Source of the DNA: Omnitrophica WOR_2 bacterium RIFCSPHIGHO2_02_FULL_52_10 | GTDB lineage: Bacteria > Omnitrophota > Gorgyraeia > Zapsychrales > Zapsychraceae | Direction of reading: 5' to 3' | DNA length: 9,418 nucleotides | Assembly (NCBI GenBank): GCA_001805655.1 | Contig: MHGR01000027.1 | Coordinates: 3,523 to 12,940, forward strand | In this document: one piece after another, positions 6,263 to 9,418 of the stretch | Position numbering within the stretch: the first letter of the stretch is position 1 | Layout of the letters: the number at the start of each line of letters is the position of its first letter | Made by a program: the position numbers and the translations under genes | The notes under the pieces: model-generated | What the model was told of the DNA's origin: nothing | Seen by the model: the letters and a program-made list of their open reading frames with translations, nothing else | The model's database searches: none

Positions 6263-7557
6263 ACATTTTGATTGTCGGCTCAGGGGGCCGGGAGCATGTC
6301 CTGGCCTGGAAAATCAGGCAAAGCCCAAAGGTCAAGCAGCTGTATTGCGCGCCGGGCAACGGAGGCATCGCGGAGTTGGCGCAATGCGTGGACATTGCGG
6401 CGGACGATATCGCTGCGTTGGTCCAGTTTGCCAGGGAGAACAAGATTGACCTCACGGTGGTGGGCCCGGAAGCCCCGCTGGTCGCCGGCATTGTCGACGC
6501 CTTTGAACAGGAAGGGTTAAAGGCCTTTGGCCCCGGGCGCGAAGCGGCACTGCTGGAGGGCAGCAAGGTGTTCGCCAAAGAATTCATGCATGACTGCAAT
6601 ATCCCAACCGCGCAGTTCCATGTGTTCGATAATGTCGAGAAGGCCAAAGCTTTTATCACGCGCGCGATGTACCCGCTGGTGATTAAGGCCGACGGGCTGG
6701 CTTCGGGTAAGGGCGTTGCCGTCTGCAAAGACCTCATGGAAGCCGAGAAGGCCGTGGACGAAATCATGGTCCGGAAGGTGTTTGAGGGCGCGGGGGCCCA
6801 GATCATCGTTGAAGAATGCCTGGAAGGGGAAGAGGTCTCAGTCCTGGCGATCAGCGACGGCGAGCATTTTTGCCTGCTGGATTCCGCCCAGGACCACAAA
6901 AGGATATTCGACGAGGACGTGGGGCCCAACACGGGTGGCATGGGGGCCTATTCCCCGGCGCCGGTCTTGACCGAGAAACTGCGCAAGACCATCGAAAACC
7001 GCATCATCGAGCCGGCCATCCGGGGGATGCAGAGAAACGGCACCCCGTTTAAAGGGGTCTTGTACGCGGGGTTGATGATTACCGCGGACGGGCCGATGGT
7101 CCTGGAATTCAACGTGCGCTTTGGCGACCCCGAGGCCCAGGCGGTCCTGCCCAGGATGAAAGGGGACTTGGTCGAGGTGATGCTGGCCAGTTGTGAAGGC
7201 TGGCTGGATAAGGTTGAATTAGGCTGGGACAAGCATAGCTGCGTGTGTGTGGTCATCTGCTCCGGCGGTTATCCGGGGGAATACGAAACGGGCAAGGAAA
7301 TTTCCGGCTTAAAGGAGGCCGGCGCGATGAGCCGCACCATCGTGTTCCACGCGGGCACGAAAAAGAGCGGGGATAAATTTTTGACCGCCGGCGGCCGCGT
7401 GCTGGGGGTGACCAGCCTGGCCAGCGGCATTGAAAAGGCCATTGAGCAGGTTTATAAGGCCGTGGACCAAATAAAATTCGAGCGCAGCTTTTGCCGGCGG
7501 GACATAGGATCAAAGGCCTTTAAGTGGATTCGCCGCCGGTCGGAAGTGGCAAGGTAA
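6259..7557 (+). CDS. purD: Phosphoribosylamine-glycine ligase (GAR synthetase)
   Basis: PurD joins glycine to phosphoribosylamine using ATP to give GAR, and is an ATP-grasp enzyme. It has 432 residues, the usual length (about 420-430). Domains: the N-terminal Rossmann-like part starts MNILIVGSGGREHVLAWKI (1-19), with PGNGGIA (32-38) and VVGPEAPLVAGI (67-78). The ATP-grasp core includes GSKVFAKEFM (101-110), VIKADGLASGKGVAV (141-155), DHKRIFDEDVGPNTGGMGAY (212-231), and the metal-binding region LEFNVRFGDPEAQ (282-294). The C-terminal part is standard. ATG at 6259 overlaps the purM stop as ATGA, with a GGAAG run at 6245-6249. It is followed by a 32-base gap before purE. No residue oddities were noticed in the motifs. 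Confidence 0.97.
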   Translation: MNILIVGSGGREHVLAWKIRQSPKVKQLYCAPGNGGIAELAQCVDIAADDIAALVQFARENKIDLTVVGPEAPLVAGIVDAFEQEGLKAFGPGREAALLEGSKVFAKEFMHDCNIPTAQFHVFDNVEKAKAFITRAMYPLVIKADGLASGKGVAVCKDLMEAEKAVDEIMVRKVFEGAGAQIIVEECLEGEEVSVLAISDGEHFCLLDSAQDHKRIFDEDVGPNTGGMGAYSPAPVLTEKLRKTIENRIIEPAIRGMQRNGTPFKGVLYAGLMITADGPMVLEFNVRFGDPEAQAVLPRMKGDLVEVMLASCEGWLDKVELGWDKHSCVCVVICSGGYPGEYETGKEISGLKEAGAMSRTIVFHAGTKKSGDKFLTAGGRVLGVTSLASGIEKAIEQVYKAVDQIKFERSFCRRDIGSKAFKWIRRRSEVAR

Positions 7558-7589
7558 TCATTTAATACTAATCGAACAAGGAGTTTTCT

Positions 7590-8075
7590 ATGAGCCAGGT
7601 GCGTGTCGCCATCATGATGGGAAGCAAGACGGACCTCCCGGTCATGGAGGAAGCCGCAAAGATTTTAAAGGAGTTCAAGGTGGGCTACGATATGCGCGTG
7701 CTCTCGGCGCACCGCACGCCCAAAGAAACGGCGGCATATGTCGAGCGGTTGAGGGCTAACGGCACCAGTGTCGTGATCTGCGGCGCCGGCGTGTCGGCCG
7801 CGTTGGCCGGGTTTGTGGCGGCGCATACGACACTTCCGGTCCTGGGTGTTCCCATCAACTCCTCCCCCTTGAACGGCATGGACGCGTTGTTGTCCACGGT
7901 CCAGATGCCGCCCGGCGTCCCCGTTGGGGCGATGGCGATCGGGCCGTCCGGCGCCAAGAACGCCGCCCTGATGGCCCTGCGCATCTTAGGCGTCACGGAG
8001 AAGGCCATCGCAAAAAAACTGGAAGATTATAAAAACAAGCACAGAAAACAGATCCTGGGCATCAAGCTCAATTGA
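7590..8075 (+). CDS. purE: PurE-type AIR carboxylase / N5-CAIR mutase with altered substrate loop
   Basis: PurE forms CAIR, from N5-CAIR in class I or directly from AIR and CO2 in class II. It has 161 residues, the usual length. MMGSKTDLPVM (9-19) is the phosphate loop and SAHRTP (39-44) carries the catalytic His41; the Arg in this motif points to class I. GVPINSSPLNGMDALLS (86-102), VQMPPGVPV (104-112) and GAKNAALMALRIL (121-133) are also class I-like. Odd: the loop that normally reads GAGGAAHLPG in class I reads GAGVSAALAG (65-74), losing the conserved His and Pro. By memory this is closer to the class II pattern GRSNALSG. No purK is adjacent; the next gene is tsaC. A strong AAGGAG (7578-7583) precedes the ATG at 7590. 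The family is certain; the class (and so need for PurK) is open. Confidence 0.95.
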   Translation: MSQVRVAIMMGSKTDLPVMEEAAKILKEFKVGYDMRVLSAHRTPKETAAYVERLRANGTSVVICGAGVSAALAGFVAAHTTLPVLGVPINSSPLNGMDALLSTVQMPPGVPVGAMAIGPSGAKNAALMALRILGVTEKAIAKKLEDYKNKHRKQILGIKLN

Positions 8076-9136
8076 AAACTGAAATCATCAAACTAGACCC
8101 CCAGTTCCCCGACCTCAGGCTGATCGCTCGCTGCGCGAAAGTGATCCGCAGCGGCGGGCTAGTGGGGTTTCCTACGGAAACGGTTTACGGCATCGCCGCC
8201 GATTATTCCAATCCCGCGGCGATGGAGCGGCTGAGGACGGTCAAGAAACGCGACAAGGACAAGCCGTTTTCGGTCCTGGTTGCGCAGGCCGGGCTGATAG
8301 CGAATTACACGCCCTCGTCAGATCCCAAAATATACAAACTGATTGACGCCTTCTGGCCGGGGCCGCTGACGCTGGTTGTCCCGGCGCTAGAGGACGGGAA
8401 AACGATCGGCGTGCGCATGCCGGACCATCCCATCGCCTTAAAGCTTGTCCAGGAATCCCAGTGCACGATCGCCAGCCCGTCCGCCAATTATGAGGGGAAT
8501 GACCCGCCGAAAACATGCACGGAAGCGCTAAAGGACTTAGACGGTCAGATTGACATGATTATTGACGGCGGGACATCGCGCATCGGCATCGGCTCCTCCG
8601 TTGTGGACGTGACCAAGGAGAAGCCCGCGATCTTAAGGGAAGGGGTCATTACACAAAAAGACATTGACCGCGTTACGGGAAAAAAGACAGTACTATTCGT
8701 CTGCACGGGCAACAGCTGCCGCTCGGTCATGGCAGAGTACCTTCTCAAAAGTAAAATGCAGGGGCGGGAAGATGTCGAGGTTATTTCCGCCGGGACGGGA
8801 GTGTATTTACGGTCCACCGCGAGTTCCGAAACGATCGCCGTGCTCAAGGAGGAAGGCATTGACGCCGCCGCGCATATTGCCCGGCCGGTCAATACGGTTT
8901 TGCTGAAAAAGTCGGACCTCATCATCGTGATGACACGGGCGCACCGCGACCAAGTGCTCGAAAGGGTCCCGGCCGTCGAAAAAAGAGTTTATATGTTAAA
9001 GGAATTTTCTAGTCCCGCATCGAACGGGCAGAGCAATATCGATGTGCCGGACCCGATCGGCCAGCCGCGCGGCGCCTATCAAGTGTGCCTGCGGGATATT
9101 AAAGAAGCCGTCAACAAAATTGCTGGATTAGTCTAA
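8072..9136 (+). CDS. Fusion: TsaC/Sua5 threonylcarbamoyl-AMP synthase plus low-molecular-weight protein phosphatase
   Basis: This is a 354-residue two-domain protein. Residues 1 to about 200 are a YrdC/Sua5 (TsaC) domain, which makes threonylcarbamoyl-AMP from threonine, bicarbonate and ATP for the t6A37 modification of tRNAs. Motifs: GGLVGFPTETVYG (28-40), KKRDKDKPFSVLV (58-70), SPSAN (135-139) and IDGGTSRIGIGSSVVD (164-179). Residues 206-354 are a low-molecular-weight phosphatase: CTGNSCRS (211-218) is the CX5R P-loop with nucleophile Cys211 and Arg217, and DPIG (327-330) holds the general acid Asp327. Ser215 sits where arginine phosphatase YwlE has Thr and tyrosine phosphatases usually have Ile. 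The reading frame is continuous through the junction. The start is TTG at 8072, overlapping the purE stop as TTGA, with no good ribosome site, so translation is probably coupled. The separate genes are neighbours in Bacillus (ywlC, ywlE), next to rpiB. Confidence 0.93.
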   Translation: MKTEIIKLDPQFPDLRLIARCAKVIRSGGLVGFPTETVYGIAADYSNPAAMERLRTVKKRDKDKPFSVLVAQAGLIANYTPSSDPKIYKLIDAFWPGPLTLVVPALEDGKTIGVRMPDHPIALKLVQESQCTIASPSANYEGNDPPKTCTEALKDLDGQIDMIIDGGTSRIGIGSSVVDVTKEKPAILREGVITQKDIDRVTGKKTVLFVCTGNSCRSVMAEYLLKSKMQGREDVEVISAGTGVYLRSTASSETIAVLKEEGIDAAAHIARPVNTVLLKKSDLIIVMTRAHRDQVLERVPAVEKRVYMLKEFSSPASNGQSNIDVPDPIGQPRGAYQVCLRDIKEAVNKIAGLV

Positions 9137-9140
9137 GGGG
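9135..9140 (+). promoter_or_regulatory. Ribosome binding site of rpiB
   Basis: AAGGGG overlaps the stop codon of the fusion gene and lies five bases before the ATG at 9146. It supports that start and co-transcription with the upstream gene. Confidence 0.7.
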
Positions 9141-9145
9141 CAGAA

Positions 9146-9418
9146 ATGAAGATTTATCTCGGAGCGGACCACCGCGGTGTCTACCTTAAAAAAAGGATTG
9201 CAAAAATTATTCGCGGTTTGGGATATGCGGCCGTTGACATGGGAGCGCACGATCCCAAAGTGAGTTGTGATTATCCGAAAGTGGCCTATCAAGTGGCGGC
9301 AAGCGTCGCCAAGTCGCCCAAGGACCGCGGGATCCTTGTCTGCATGTCCGGCATCGGGCAGATGATCACGGCCAATAAGGTCCGCGGGGCTTACGCCGCC
9401 CTGTGCTATAATGTCGCC
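9146..9418 (+). CDS. rpiB: Ribose-5-phosphate isomerase B, 5' part (cut by window edge)
   Basis: An open frame of 91 codons runs to the last base of the window with no stop. It matches the RpiB/LacAB family, which interconverts ribose 5-phosphate and ribulose 5-phosphate. Evidence: MKIYLGADHRGVYLKK at the N-terminus (His9 in the ADH motif), CDYPKVA (41-47), and GILVCMSGIG (62-71) with Cys66 at the position of the catalytic base of E. coli RpiB. ITANKVRGAYAALC (74-87) follows. Odd points: the usual CGTGxG loop reads CMSGIG and the Ala after ADH is Arg. Full-length members are about 145-150 residues, so roughly 55-60 are missing. The gene begins nine bases after the TsaC-phosphatase stop. Its place next to tsaC and phosphatase parallels ywlC-ywlE-ywlF in Bacillus. 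Supply or removal of ribose 5-phosphate links it to the purine operon. Confidence 0.93.
   Translation, partial: MKIYLGADHRGVYLKKRIAKIIRGLGYAAVDMGAHDPKVSCDYPKVAYQVAASVAKSPKDRGILVCMSGIGQMITANKVRGAYAALCYNVA

Noticed and set aside
6231..6941. Antisense open frame (236 codons) opposite purD
   Set aside because: Ser/Ala/Pro-rich composition typical of a shadow frame; the sense frame is a full PurD.
1..9418. Mobile elements, CRISPR arrays, tRNA/rRNA genes or defence systems
   Set aside because: The window is almost wholly filled by identified metabolic genes on one strand; no direct repeats, inverted-repeat ends, cloverleaf or transposase-like sequence was seen.

Overview
The window is a dense, single-strand (+) bacterial operon. 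It encodes most of the middle of de novo purine biosynthesis and then runs into a tRNA-modification / phosphatase / ribose-phosphate block. Base composition is fairly GC-rich. Genes are packed with overlaps of 4 to 8 bases or gaps under about 90 bases, and at least two start codons are TTG. I see no mobile element, tRNA, rRNA, CRISPR array or clear terminator. The taxon cannot be fixed from the sequence alone. The gene set, the domain fusions and the lack of any marker of a familiar model clade suggest an uncultivated or deep-branching Gram-negative-type lineage (a Deltaproteobacteria-like or Omnitrophota-like bacterium is my guess, not a demonstrated assignment).

Layout from left to right. 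The last eight codons of an upstream gene (1-27), whose residues look like the end of adenylosuccinate lyase PurB. purC (62-766). An 85-base gap. A 967-residue PurL carrying two tandem PurS-like domains at its N-terminus (852-3755). A LOG-family nucleotide phosphoribohydrolase (3791-4459). A free glutaminase subunit PurQ (4452-5267). purM (5264-6262). purD (6259-7557). purE (7590-8075). A fused TsaC/Sua5 plus low-molecular-weight phosphatase gene (8072-9136). The 5' part of rpiB (9146 to the window edge).

Pathway view. PurD makes GAR from phosphoribosylamine. The PurSL fusion together with PurQ converts FGAR to FGAM. PurM closes the ring to AIR. PurE gives CAIR, PurC gives SAICAR, and the probable PurB would cleave SAICAR to AICAR. 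The enzymes for PRPP amidotransfer (PurF), GAR formylation (PurN/PurT), N5-CAIR formation (PurK) and the last two steps (PurH or equivalents) are not in the window; they may lie outside it. The LOG protein sits between the two subunit genes of FGAM synthase and would be expected to release free base and ribose 5-phosphate from nucleoside monophosphates. The downstream rpiB handles ribose 5-phosphate, so the operon joins purine assembly with supply or recovery of its sugar phosphate.

Most of the window is ordinary purine metabolism. The parts worth a second look are the (PurS)2-PurL fusion with a separate large-type PurQ, the LOG gene inside the FGAM synthase pair, a PurE with altered active-site loop residues and no adjacent purK, the TsaC-phosphatase fusion with an arginine-phosphatase-like P-loop, and an all-GGG G-rich tract in purL.
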